A stretch of 64,000 nt of DNA from Saxidomus purpurata (GCA_022818135.1 JAFMSR010000014.1:40524291-40588290); one strand, 5' to 3'; shown: positions 25,685 to 36,544, counted from the first letter of the stretch. The notes: generated by a model from the sequence alone, not told the origin. Made by a program: numbers and translations.

Positions 25685-25872
25685 ATAACTTACAAAATGG
25701 ACAAGTACAGAACAGTTCCACTGTTACTACCACTTGATATTAACACCACCCTCAATATTAAGACCAAACAAGTCGGAACCAAATGGCCCATTGGTCTCAA
25801 TAAAAAAATCATACTGATACCAAGACAACGTTTTAACAGTCCGAAGGGTGGACTGGTCTTACTACAGGAACT
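25685..25872. repeat. MITE of the GGTCTTAATA family
   Basis: It reads ACAGAACAGTTCCACTGTTA at the left and CTACAGGAACTTTG at the right, with AATATTAAGACCAA and GGACTGGTCTTACTA inside. Related to 4464-4659 and 61990-62290. The open frame 25697-25882 lies within it and is not a gene. Confidence 0.5.
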
Positions 25873-26041
25873 TTGGGCTTGAGTAATTGATCAAATTCTT
25901 CCTGATTTTTGTCAACTTAAAGTTTTAGCAATGCTATTAAACTATTTTGGCGTATATTTAAAATTTAAGTACATTTACTATCTTCTACATCTAAAACAGC
26001 CTTGTCTGAGGACTGATGCCAAGTGAAAGCATCATGTTTAT

Positions 26042-26146
26042 GTTATAGGTCTATATTACATGAATAAACTTAGCAAATTGATTGCAAGCGAGCATCAACG
26101 AACCGCAGCAGTAAGTTTGTTTATTCTTTTAATATGGACCTATAAC
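26042..26146. mobile_element. 105-bp hairpin MITE
   Basis: The terminal inverted repeats pair GTTATAGGTCTATATTA at the left with TAATATGGACCTATAAC at the right over about 30 bp including GAATAAAC...TTA, leaving a loop of about 40 bp. The TATAGGTCC terminus is shared with the palindrome at 9228-9267. Confidence 0.7.
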
Positions 26147-26729
26147 CAGCTTACAGTTTTTCCCATTTACATAAAATATTTGTGTTTAAATGTATAAAGA
26201 TTTGGGGCAGAGCTTAGCTCTGTGATGTCACAGTCCCACTTATAAGAAAAATAAGTGAAATGATTATTTTCATATTGGAGATACCGAGTCAATATGGAAA
26301 CTACAACTTGCTTTTTACATGAAATGCATGCATTAGATTGGATCAGAAAGAAGGGCAAACTGTAAAGTATGTTACTTAAATAATTTTGCTTAGGTAAGCT
26401 GAAATAGCATCAACAATAATGCTTTTATCATGAAAACCGGAACTTTCATTAAAGGCCGGTACACACTGGATTGAACTCCTAGATGGTGTCATATTACTCA
26501 TAAAGGTAAGCTCACTAAAACTATGTGTTAATACCACTTTCATTCTTTTTCGCTTTTTCAAAACTGGTATTCTTTAAAACTTTAGTTTGTCGCAAATTCT
26601 GTGATTAAACACATAATCAAGCATATTTTACTCCGGTCGAAAGTATTTTGCTTAAATTCCCAAAAAGCTCTGGTACAATGACTACATGTATATTGTCCTA
26701 TTAATTAGAAATTCCTAAAAGTATGGATT

Positions 26730-29700
26730 TTAATCGTAATATTCCTCATCTGAATATTGTCCGTCATCAGCTGTTCCATCACTTTGTCTTTTTAGTAAAT
26801 ACTTTGTCAATTCATTCTCTTCATCATCACAGTCTGCTTCACCATCAGTATCCTCACCATCATGACCAGTGTTACTAGCTAATTTTACTTTTCCATCGAC
26901 ACCTTTTGCTGATGATCGTTTGTGACTTTGTGGTTTCTTATCAACAACTTGCTTAGAATCATCACTTTTTTCTTCTTCGAAATGGACTTCATATTTCATC
27001 TGAACCTCTCTCTTCTGCATCACTTCCTGCAATGATAAGATGTAAAGATCTGTATCATCATCTGAACCTAGGTCAAGACTTTCTAGACCAGAGCTATTTC
27101 CAGCACTCGCACTATCTGATGCCTTCTCCCTTTTTTCATATTTAGCTTTTTTCTTCACGGAAGTCCCATCATCTTCATTCACGTTATTTTCCTTCTCCAA
27201 GTCTCTTTTTGGGAACTTACGAAAGATACTACCACGTTCTCTACTGATATCTAGGCCAACTTTGTCATTATCCTCATCAGCTTCATCCATCTGCTGAACA
27301 GCTGTTTGTATTGCCTGCGCTAACAAAGAGGACTGGTATTTAATTATGTCTTTAATATATATTTCTACATGATCTGTGTCTACACCTGAACCCTTTACCC
27401 ATGGCAATTCCTTAGCCATAGCTTTAAGAGTGTTTTCAATTTCAGTTCTACATCTATATCTCAGACTCAATTTGAAACCGAATTTCCTGCAAAAAGCCTT
27501 AAAACTGAGCTTTTTATTTTGAAATATATCTGATGCCTTGAAAGCGTAGTATGAACATGGTACAACAATAGACATACAGTGACGTCCGGTTGTAATCAAT
27601 GCACGTTGCATTATAAGCATGAGCTGTTGCGTGATTTTAACAACTTCATTTGATAAATCGGACTGCGAGAGCACTCCCCATGTCTCACTTTCAATGTTCA
27701 GCGCTGGCAAATGCACGTCATGTTTTTCTTTTAATCCCTTCAAAGCTGTTGCAAACCTTTTAGCAGAATCATTGATATTCAAAAAGAATCCTAGCACTCT
27801 GATATTGACAGGAACTCTATTAATCCTGGCAGCAGCATACAGGCAGGCTAGGCACATGGCCTTCTTATTATCCCAATGAGCATAGTGCAGATCAGTTTCA
27901 TAGACCCTCTCATAGAGATGGCAAGCTTCCGAAACTGTATTTTCACCAACATGAAGCTGATTTCCAATGCTTGTTATCAGCTTGGTGCCTAACATCTTGT
28001 TCTTTTCAATACTGCTGGAGCCATCTTTTATCCAACCCTTCCGACCCTCTGGACCATGACCTCTGCCATCTGTGATTGTTGTCCCCTGGAATAAAAATAA
28101 AACACTTTTTGAACTGTACCATTATGCAGTGTATTTCTACAGCCTTCATAATACAGTCGAACTTGCCCATGCGACCACGTGTATTAAGCGACCTTTGTCT
28201 TAAGCGACCACTTCTGAATCTCCCAACCTTTTTTACACTGTATTGCTATTGCATTAAGCGACTTTTGTCTAACACGACCAGCGACCAGTAATTAGCGACC
28301 CATAATCAGTCTTTTATTTGTATTAGGCGACCATTTATGTGCAAACAGATCCTTACTATGAAAACTGACCGCTTTGATGTTGCATTTAACGTCCAAATTA
28401 GGCAAGGAGGTGTCAAATCTCATAAGGATTATCGTTCATACCTATGTTCGCAGGTGTTAATTGTCGAGTATTCACCGATTGTCGGTACTTTCATGTTCAA
28501 ACTAATTTGCTGCTTTTGGAAAATTACCACGTGACATAATGATATTCATGGATAACGGTTGCAGTTTCCAGTGATACTTTGTATTAAGAGACCATTTTAT
28601 TAAGCGACCGGTTTTGGCATTTCCCTTGCGCGGTCGCTTAATACAAGTTTGACTGTATATAAGAATGGAAAATTCAACAACACATTATTTAATTTACAAC
28701 AACGTTTTTATATCATCATTTTCATATTAACATTTTGACGAAAGCCTTCATCAAAGTAACAATATAAATTAAATATAAAATTTAATATAAATATAAGTTT
28801 TTCTTTTTTATGGCCTTTTATATCAATCTCTTCTGTAACATGTTACACGATCAAAGATGGGAATTCTGATGTATACAGTGAAAAAAATAGATTTTTACAA
28901 CCATTATCTTCACCTATTGAAAACTGAAGAGTGCTGAAGTGTAGAAACAGGAAACTTTCTATTACTGAACAAATTTGGATGGACACTCCTTTACTAACTT
29001 AGTGGGAGATTTGTATTCCATTGAACCTTATCCTTGGGTTTCGCCACATCGTCATACATTTTGTGTACTAACGAGTTAGCCAATCAGATTATCAGATACA
29101 AATGTATGTTCATTCAAAGCTGAAAACTCGGTCTTTACCACAGACTCATATGCAAGTTTAAATTTACTTAAAACAAAGCTATACACCACATTAAATCACA
29201 AGAAATTCAATTCTATGATCATATACTGATATGTCATCTTCCTTTTAATTTTTCTTCTTAGATTTTGTACATAAAATTGAAGAAGCAAAGAGACCAGCCA
29301 GGGTTTCCACTGGCCCTTAAAGAATTTTGGCCACAATTATTATATTCAGCAGTATGCAAGGGGGAGGGTCCGGGAGTGGTGCCCCCACCCCCGCTTTGCT
29401 TTTTTGTTTAATTTACAGATCAAAAAGACACCATTTGAAGTGTGTTGAATACCTGTATAAACTGTATTAAGACCAGATACACACATAATTTTTGTGGCCT
29501 GGGAAGCTTATAAAGCCCTGTCATATATGCATTGAACATGTATTTTTTTTTAAAATCAGTCTAAGCCCCTGGAAGTGTCTGGAAACAAGCCTTTTAAACT
29601 CATTTCAAAGCTTTTCCTGACATGTAGTTTGACAAATTAATATTACTACCAACTTATTTCAAAATCTTTTTTTTTATATAAACACATTAACTTTATATTA

Positions 29701-31431
29701 ATTGTAATGATTTTATTTCAATATGTAGTAAGATACAGTTGTAAGCTGAAAACATCGTACATGTATTTCTATCTGTTCTTTGAGTCTTTATAACAGTGTT
29801 TTCTTTGAAGAAATAAAAAAAACGGGATCGCGAAAACAGGTGAAAAATGATTTTCGTGTCACAATTTCACATGTATCTTACGATATAATTGCAAGAAATC
29901 ATTCTGAAATTTATGATTTTATTGACAGAGGGTTACGTTTTCAAAACAGGCTAGCGGTACATTCATCAAATCTTCAGTATTTTTGTCAACCTTTAAAGGG
30001 GACTTTTTCGTGAAGGGAAATATATTTTGATTAAAAAAAAGTGCCCTGTAACCTCTTCATAAATCTAACGCTTTTTGATGTTCTGAACAGAACAGAACAG
30101 AACAGTAAACTTCTCAAAATTAAACAACAAAATGTTTTAACTTAATTGATTTAATTAATTGACCAAAGTAAATTAGTTTGTTTTTTACAAAGAAAATTCC
30201 CGTCCTTGAAGTCGGCACTTTGATTCGGGCTTAATTAATTATCAAGTATTGAGCTATTGTTTTTCGATTCGACTGCGAAAAATGGCCGAGAATTTTGCAA
30301 AGAATTGATTTTAACTAAAAAACATCATACCAAGCGATTTCTGTTGCGAACATTCTTTGCTTTTAGTCATAATTTACTTTTGATTTTGGGACGCCGAGAG
30401 TTAACATTGTTTAGACGATCCGACTGTGAGAGCTGCCAACAATTACATAAATGTCGGCAATTATTTTCGTTAATCTTTGCTCCGCCCAGATGAGGGCGAT
30501 ACGTTGCCGATGACTGGCGATCTTGTAACACGAGGGCGGTACCGCGACGATGATTGAGGAATATGCAAGCATCAATAATTTTGACAGCTTGAGACGTCTT
30601 CAGACAAAAATAAACTAGGTATCAACTTTAATCCGTGTCAATTACATAACATACCACGGTCACCAATTAGGTTGTATATTGCTATTTCCGGGCGCCCAAT
30701 TATACGATTAGCGGATGGATAATTTTAAAGACTTTTTTTTGCCACTCACATTTTTTTTTCGCAATTTGCGAATTTGGCGAATTACAGCGGAAACCCTGCC
30801 AGCAATGAAAGGCAATTATAGGATTCAACTTTCCCAAATATAAATAAATTTACCAGGACTTGCATGTGCAAGGTGGAGACTACATCTTATCTATGCTTTT
30901 TATGCGGATATGCTTGCTCATACCTACATTTACATAAAATCAGTTAAGAGATATTCCCTCCCCTGATTTGTTTATAGTAAAGAGTCTACTGAGTCTATGG
31001 GCCTTCTGTACTTGGGTGTGGTTAGAAGTCAAATCTTATTTCCATGAATAGTTAACAATATTACAAATCCTAGGACATCATCCAACACAACACCAAAACG
31101 AAAGTAGAACTTTTAAACAATAAGTCTCAATCACAGCAGATGACTTGCATCATGAATTTGTATTTGTACTATGTTTCCTTCAGTTGTAACTGTTATTAAA
31201 TACTAAAATAAAGGAAATTTGAACATAATCTAGTCATTTGATGAGTACTATCCGAAATGGTATTATGATACGAAATTCATGACAGTTGGACATTACCTGA
31301 AACTGATCTTTCGATGTCAGCTCTAACATATCACTATCCACAGAACCGCATTCGATGCATACTCTAACTGTCTGGCCATTTTCGCTGTCTTCTTTAACTG
31401 CTTTCTCTCCACAAACGGGACAAACATCCAT
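26730..31431 (-). CDS. BRF2: BRF2-like TFIIB-related subunit of TFIIIB (RNA polymerase III initiation)
   Basis: Two exons, 31297-31431 (ATG at 31431) and 26730-28085, join in phase 0 to give 496 residues. Residues 4-28 form a TFIIB-type zinc ribbon, CPVC-x17-CIEC. The large exon carries two cyclin-like repeats: the first includes SEACHLYERVYE and ACLYAAARINRVP, the second TTGRHCMSIVVPCSYYAF, then LPWVKGSG and YIKDIIKYQSSLLAQA. The last 150 or so residues are acidic and lysine-rich, ending EEYYD. In vertebrates BRF2 replaces BRF1 at type 3 Pol III promoters (U6, 7SK) together with SNAPc, TBP and BDP1. The TGRH plus Y-I-x-D-I segment fits BRF2 better than TFIIB or BRF1. The frame stays open upstream of the chosen ATG to 31551, but the MDVCPVC start matches the family. 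Length exceeds the vertebrate protein mainly through the acidic tail. A gypsy 3' LTR begins 109 bp upstream. Confidence 0.85.
28154..28655. mobile_element. Pogo/Tigger-like non-autonomous element in the BRF2 intron, 502 bp
   Basis: Ends are TA|CAGTCGAACTTG and CAAGTTTGACTG|TA, a clear inverted pair flanked by TA. Variants of TTAAGCGACC recur inside in both orientations near the ends. It has no transposase frame. It sits about 70 bp upstream of the 28085 acceptor. Confidence 0.75.
29299..30798. mobile_element. 1.5-kb non-autonomous DNA transposon (CAGGGTTTCC ends) in the BRF2 intron
   Basis: The left end is CAGGGTTTCCACTGG and the right end, reverse-complemented, is CAGGGTTTCCGCTG. Both ends are flanked directly by CCAGC, the remains of a target duplication. 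Internal frames at 29780-30013 and 30257-30493 have no recognisable domain. CAGGG-type termini suggest hAT, whose duplications are normally 8 bp; only 5 bp match here. Confidence 0.6.
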
Positions 31432-31539
31432 TTTCGCTTTCGGTTTCGTCTTGCTGATGTTGTTGTTGTTATTTAGTTCAAAATTTAGTAGTATGTAGCC
31501 AAACTCCCTGCAGCGGTTACTTCCCGTTACAGTACAGTC

Positions 31540-31785
31540 TGTTGTTTCCACTCTGAAACCTAATGCAATTCAAGGGGATTCCAATACAAGGGACTTTACC
31601 TGATACCTATGCCATTTGCTCTGGTTATTCGATTATACGTATATCTGGGTTACTGGAGTGCCCTGCAAGATGGCTGCCCGATTCCAAGAGAGCGCCCCCA
31701 CAATCCTCTGCGACACTGGATGACGTCACCGCACAGACCCCTAAATTCTTGCGGTAACAGACTGCCAAAGGGCCCAATCACTACA
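31540..31785 (-). repeat. 3' LTR of the gypsy-type element (246 bp)
   Basis: Nearly identical to 36299-36544; the two differ at one visible site near the inner end. On the minus strand it runs TGTAGTGATTGGG...ACAACA, the TG...CA form expected of LTRs. It is the LTR nearest BRF2 and points toward that gene. Confidence 0.85.
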
Positions 31786-31798
31786 CTCCTCCCCACTC
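31786..31798 (-). other. Polypurine tract of the gypsy-type element
   Basis: The minus strand reads GAGTGGGGAGGAG immediately upstream of the 3' LTR, the expected place and composition for the plus-strand primer. Confidence 0.65.
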
Positions 31799-31839
31799 TA
31801 AAAAGAGTGTGCCCTGTCCCGGTATCTCCAGTCGGCAGG

Positions 31840-32320
31840 ATATCCAAAGGGATGCACCACGTCTCTGGCCCAAGATGGCCACGTTCCGGTTGTGGACGGG
31901 CCAATATAGATGTGATGCTCTGTCGCTCTGGTCCTAGAGGGCCACGGCCTGCCTGCAGGCGGGCCTCTCTAGACACAATTACTCCACCGCTCTAGCCCTA
32001 GATGGCCACGTCCTCACTACGGACGGGCCCCTCTAGGTAGGGTTACTCAGCCACTCTTGCCCTAGATGGCCACATCCTGGCTTCGGACGGGCCCCTCTAG
32101 GTGCGGATACTCGGCCGCTGTTCCTTAACTCACGGCTGTTCAGGGGCCTTTTGCCGGAGGTAAAACTGCTCAGCGTTGCCGAACCAGTGCTTTAGCAGCC
32201 CCCTCTACGGCTCACCCGTTGTCATTTCTCACTGCTCAGCAGGGGCGTCTTGCCAGAGGTACAACTGCCCAGCGTTGCCGAAACACCGCTTCACCAGCTC
32301 CCTCAACGGCTCACCCGCAT
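31840..32320. repeat. GC-rich imperfect tandem repeats in the 3' part of the gypsy-type element
   Basis: About three or four copies of a roughly 70-bp unit with CCTAGATGGCCAC and GGACGGGCCCCTCTAGG (31840-32115) are followed by two copies of a unit of about 110 bp with GCTCAGCGTTGCCGAA and ACGGCTCACCCG (32140-32320). They lie where pol/integrase or 3' untranslated sequence would be. No coding function seen. Confidence 0.65.
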
Positions 32321-32810
32321 TCTGGCCACTTCTCATGTTGCCCGGCCTGACTCCTCTCAGTAGTCGGGACATCAACCTTGACTATGCCGAGGTCAGTGAC
32401 CACTGCCATCGCCTTTAAGTCCACTGTCCCGGTAGCCCCTTGACTGCTCACACCTTAGACCTAACCGTCTGTCACTCTGGTCCGGGGGCAGGCAGCTCTA
32501 GAAGTGCAAGCCTCGCCGGTCCCAGGGCAGACTTGCTGTCTTAGGCGTTCATCATCATCACGACTCTGATGGGGCCTACGACTAGGTCGGGCCCGCTCTC
32601 AGATCGCCTCCCCATCACAATTCGCATGTCCCAGATGGGGCCGAACAGGGGCAAGCCCGACAGGGGGCCTTCGCCCGGCTCAGTTCAGCCCGCTCTCTGG
32701 TACCAACCCCTTTCAGACCTTCCCAGTAAACTTCTCTTACAGATCTGAAGCCCTCAACCCGTAGTACAAATCGGGGACCCGCCTTATACTCCCCTTACCT
32801 GTACATAAAA

Positions 32811-32899
32811 ACAAAAATAATATCAAACAGGGAATGCCACGTACCAAAAACGCAGCCTCCCCAAAACGAGCCCCACAGCACCCAGAAGTGCACACCACC

Positions 32900-32936
<37 letters not shown>

Positions 32937-32947
32937 ACAACACACAC

Positions 32948-32982
<35 letters not shown>

Positions 32983-33065
32983 ATGTACACACACACACAC
33001 ATATACTACCGACACACACTAGCATACAAAGCAAACACACGAGGACAAAACGAACAATTAAAGGA
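32811..33065 (+). mobile_element. (AC)n-bearing module, copy 1
   Basis: It runs from ATAATATCAAACAGGGAATG through GTACCAAAAACGCAGCC, CACCCAGAAGTGCACACC and a long (AC)n tract to CAATTAAAGGAACA. The same block appears inverted at 36590-36815 and partially at 37948-38093. It lies inside the gypsy-type element. The flanking (AC)n reading frames are artefacts. Confidence 0.75.
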
Positions 33066-33422
33066 ACACAGTGGGGCACCGCCTTGGAACGGTCAGTGGC
33101 AAAAACACCACTGGGGAGCTTAAACCGGTTTATGGTGCGCACCCAACCTCACTCTTACCCCCACCATGTTCCAAAGTCACAGGACAGTGTAAATAAAAGT
33201 AACCCTGAAACTGTGTAGCGTCCGGTACCGAGGACCTATTCACCGCTTAGCTGCACCAGTTTCTACGGAACCATCCCGGTCTCCTTAGCTTTTCCTGGCT
33301 TACCGATGGTCCTACCCATACCCACTGGATGATGTGTCGCGTACCATCAGGGGCACAAGACCCATGGTCCACATGAAAGAGCTGGCCGTGTCCTTCCATG
33401 CAGACCCTGCTGAGGCACCACA

Positions 33423-34330
33423 TCATCCAGACTTGCGAGGACTAGGCCCAAATGCAATGAACCATCTTTCTTCCCCGAACCACCCCCCACAAAGTTGACG
33501 CTCCGGTCGCGTTGGTGCCCCAACACAAAATGACACACCTTGCCCAGCACATCCGGCACCTGGAGGCTGGACCCTGCATGTTTCACCATTATTGTGTTCG
33601 TGACCCCCTTGATGTGCACCCTGGGAACAGGATTCTCCAATTTCATCCAGTGTACTACACCACACTTTGAGATAATTACAACCTAGTCTCCTCAAACTAT
33701 ATATCTCCCACCAACCTTGTGGCACGCGAAAGCCCATCAAGCACCTCAGACTGGAATGGTCTGTCCTAACCCTATGCTCAACCCTGCAATCATTTCCGAT
33801 CGCCCTGGAGCAAAGGGTCCAGTGACCTCTTCCCGACATCCCTCGGCTAGGGACTTCTCCCATCTTTCCTCTAGCCGAGCCATGGCCGATCTGCATCATC
33901 GTACCCCCACCCCCTGTTCCTGTCATCTATTAGCCCAAGCTAGTTTACCCTTCGACAACTGGCTGGCTCGGAATAAAACTAAGTGCAGTGCTCTACTGCA
34001 AAGGCCTTTCTCATCTCCGAACCCTTGTGAATGACCTTGAACCTATCAGTGGGGGTAGGGCGACACATGACTGATGGGGACCCCCGCCCCATTTCCAAAA
34101 CAGATTGACCCCAGAGAATCAAGATGTCAACTCCCAAGAACAATTATTGCTCAATTGGGACCACATACAAGTTCTCGCTAAACCAGTGGGTTCCCAGTTT
34201 TGTGTTAAAGAGATCTGTCACAAAACCGGACACAACCATAACCCTTCCAGCAGCTATCAATGTTACTGCTCTAAGCCTAGGGGGCTGGTAAACAAGGGAC
34301 TGATAACCTTTTGCCCTAAGCTGCAGTGTT
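33423..34330 (-). pseudogene. Degenerate pol of the gypsy-type element (protease and RNase H remnants)
   Basis: Near 34120-34260 the minus strand encodes a protease-like C-terminal stretch (LYVVPIEQ, a TAA stop at 34144-34146, then LFLGVDIL), the pattern that normally reads V-Y-V-x-P-I...L-L-G-x-D-F-L. Near 33770-33830 a piece reading VRTDHSSLRCLM resembles the end of gypsy RNase H. The gap between them is far too short for a reverse transcriptase, so that domain has been deleted. No integrase motif follows. The downstream open frames (33347-33926) are out of register. Confidence 0.55.
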
Positions 34331-34383
34331 AACCTCTGCTCTGATTATGTGGTCCCCCCACTTAGACCCCCATGGAGAACTCT

Positions 34384-35877
34384 CTAGTTCAAATCCCTTC
34401 TTCTCTTTGGGCAGTCTCTTTTAACATGCCCCTTCCTGTTGCAATGATAGCAGAGGCTTCTGCTATACTCTCCCCTCGGGCCCGACTGTCCCAAAGGGCG
34501 GTTCTCCCCCTTTTGCAGTTTCAGGCCCGCAAGGGCAGCCGCAATCTTCCTCTCCACCCATACCTCAAGCCTGGACTCCAGCTGCCTCAAGGCCCCCGAG
34601 AAATCTGCTTCATCGGAAACAGACCCCTGGGCCGAGACCTGGCTTACCCCCAGTGGTGGTTCCTCAACCGCTTCCGGACACCTTTCATACCCTTCCCCTT
34701 TGCTTCTCCCATACATAGCCGTCTGCACCTGTTGATACTTGCGGACCATCTGGATAGCGCTTTGCACGCTATCTGGGTCCCGCATACACACATGGTGTCC
34801 TGCCTCTTTGTGTTGCAAACCTTGAAGAAAGCGATTTACAGCTTGCTCGGTGCAAAACTGTACCGGAAGTTTCTTGAATGCACGAGACGCCAGCGTGAGC
34901 ACTCGGTCTGCCCAATCCTCCAGCGTTTCATCCGGCAATTGAGTAGCCTGTTGAAAGGTGGCCTGGGCTGTGGCAGGGTCCTCGTTTTCCCCAAACCTAG
35001 CCTCGAGCCTCCCCATCAACCCATCAAATGACAACGGCTGGTTATCCTCTGTTACCATCGCAAGGAAATCTAAAGCCTTACCCTTAAGGCTCCAGCACAA
35101 GCAGTTCAGCTTATCTGCTTCCAACAAATCAAAGGCAAGGACATACCGCTGAAATTGTAACCTAAAGCCTTTCCAGTTACCCCGCCCATCAAAGTTCAAG
35201 AATTTAGGCAGGATAGCTATGGGCTCCATCAACCTGGTGCTGTCACCCCGGTTGCCTTGAGTGCCCGACAACAGGTCATGAGCACTACTACTGGTAAATG
35301 GTACCCCAGCAGGGGCAGGGTCACCAGCCGCCTGCAATGTGGCAGGGGCTGGATCACAAGCCGCCGGTACTGGGGTAGGGGGCTTCACAGTAGCCGTGGG
35401 CACCGTCTTGGGCCTAGCGCCTGTAACAGTCGGTATCGTCTGATTAAACCCGATGAGTGGCGTGACCGGTTCGGTATTCATAACACCCTCATCAAAATCT
35501 GACCTAGCCTTAGCCTCACTCAGCTGCTTGACAGTGGCCGCGAAGGCCCCCTGCCAATCGGACACTGGCCCTACCGGCTGTTCCCCTCCCGAACTCTCAG
35601 TGCTGTCTTCCTCCAGCTTTTCATTGGGAGCGAAATCGATGCAAGCCAGTTCCTCTGCTGAATACTCCCTCCTGGAAATGGTGGTCAGCACATCGGGGGT
35701 TATATTACCACTCCCCATACGTACTGCCACTATGGCCTTTGCCATCCTTCTCCCAATCCCAGGGATTCCCTGCAACCCTTCTACAGAATCATAGTTTATC
35801 CTTATGGGTGCTGGATTCTTACCAGCAGCTCCCTCTTCTGCCATAATGATAAAATGTCTGGAAAAATGTATAAACAA
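34384..35877 (-). CDS. Gag-like protein of the gypsy-type element with an N-terminal HhH-like motif and CCHC knuckle
   Basis: An uninterrupted 497-codon frame; the second in-frame ATG (35844, MAEEGAAGK) is an equally good start. Near residues 30-55 is LQGIPGIGRRMAKAIVAVR, which has the L-x-x-I-P-G-I-G...A-x-x-I-x-x-R form of a helix-hairpin-helix. A Pro/Ala-rich linker follows, and then a retrotransposon Gag capsid-like region (WKGFRLQFQRYV, CLCWSLKGKALDFL, LEDWADRVLTLASRAF). The C-terminus has a CCHC zinc knuckle, CYHCNRKGHVKRDC, ending in basic residues. Gag packages the element RNA. The frame is intact although pol is broken. Confidence 0.8.
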   Translation of the reverse strand: MFIHFSRHFIIMAEEGAAGKNPAPIRINYDSVEGLQGIPGIGRRMAKAIVAVRMGSGNITPDVLTTISRREYSAEELACIDFAPNEKLEEDSTESSGGEQPVGPVSDWQGAFAATVKQLSEAKARSDFDEGVMNTEPVTPLIGFNQTIPTVTGARPKTVPTATVKPPTPVPAACDPAPATLQAAGDPAPAGVPFTSSSAHDLLSGTQGNRGDSTRLMEPIAILPKFLNFDGRGNWKGFRLQFQRYVLAFDLLEADKLNCLCWSLKGKALDFLAMVTEDNQPLSFDGLMGRLEARFGENEDPATAQATFQQATQLPDETLEDWADRVLTLASRAFKKLPVQFCTEQAVNRFLQGLQHKEAGHHVCMRDPDSVQSAIQMVRKYQQVQTAMYGRSKGEGYERCPEAVEEPPLGVSQVSAQGSVSDEADFSGALRQLESRLEVWVERKIAAALAGLKLQKGENRPLGQSGPRGEYSRSLCYHCNRKGHVKRDCPKRRRDLN

Positions 35878-36285
35878 TAACTACCATGTAATAATATAAT
35901 AAACTTTTGTCTAGACACGTAACGCTCTAGTCATACCCTGATCCCAGGGCAGAGTACCAAGCAGAGAGGTCTAAAAACAAAAAGTTAACACAAAATATCA
36001 CTTCCGGTGGAGAAATCTACTACCACACCGGCTACACGGAAATGCGAAAATTGCAAATGGCGCCAGACGAGCAAGGTGCGCGTAGGTTTACTTGCCTCCG
36101 TCAGCCTAATACCGGCGAGGTCAGCAAAAAACTCTACTCTTCTAACCTTCTCTCCTCCTTCCCGGTCGATACCAGGAGGCTACTGAAGCCTCGCACTGGT
36201 ATGTCCGGAGATCCCTCTTGACCTACTTCTTCCCAACGCTCTGGTAGCGATTTGATGGATGAGCGTCGCAAGTGGGCTCAATTAG

Positions 36286-36298
36286 CCGCTGCCACCAA
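36286..36298 (-). other. Candidate primer-binding site
   Basis: Directly inside the 5' LTR the minus strand reads TTGGTGGCAGCGG, starting with the TGG that pairs with a tRNA CCA end. The tRNA identity is not determined. Confidence 0.5.
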
Positions 36299-36544
36299 TG
36301 TTGTGTCCACTCTGAAACCTAATGCAATTCAAGGGGATTCCAATACAAGGGACTTTACCTGATACCTATGCCATTTGCTCTGGTTATTCGATTATACGTA
36401 TATCTGGGTTACTGGAGTGCCCTGCAAGATGGCTGCCCGATTCCAAGAGAGCGCCCCCACAATCCTCTGCGACACTGGATGACGTCACCGCACAGACCCC
36501 TAAATTCTTGCGGTAACAGACTGCCAAAGGGCCCAATCACTACA
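36299..36544 (-). repeat. 5' LTR of the gypsy-type element (246 bp)
   Basis: Partner of 31540-31785, with the same length and TG...CA ends on the minus strand. AGTC follows at 36545-36548, matching the four bases before the other LTR. Confidence 0.85.

Larger units (their letters stand above)
31540..36544 (-). mobile_element. Ty3/gypsy-type LTR retrotransposon, defective, 5005 bp
   Basis: Two 246-bp LTRs bound the element, and AGTC (31536-31539 and 36545-36548) flanks both sides as a 4-bp target duplication. On the minus strand the 5' LTR (36299-36544) is followed within two bases by a TGGTGGCAGCGG primer-binding-like site. Next come gag (34384-35877), a decayed protease and a remnant of RNase H. 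A purine tract GAGTGGGGAGGAG abuts the 3' LTR. Reverse transcriptase and integrase are missing, so it cannot move without help. The near-identical LTRs imply a young insertion. The element is visibly GC-rich against its AT-rich surroundings. Confidence 0.85.

Noticed and set aside
32737..33022. Frames coding Cys-Val or Thr-His repeats
   Set aside because: Direct translation of (AC)n/(GT)n microsatellite; the same applies at 36577-36840 and 37873-38111.
34372..35031. A 219-codon plus-strand frame
   Set aside because: It is antisense to the gag frame, which has a CCHC knuckle and capsid-like region on the minus strand.
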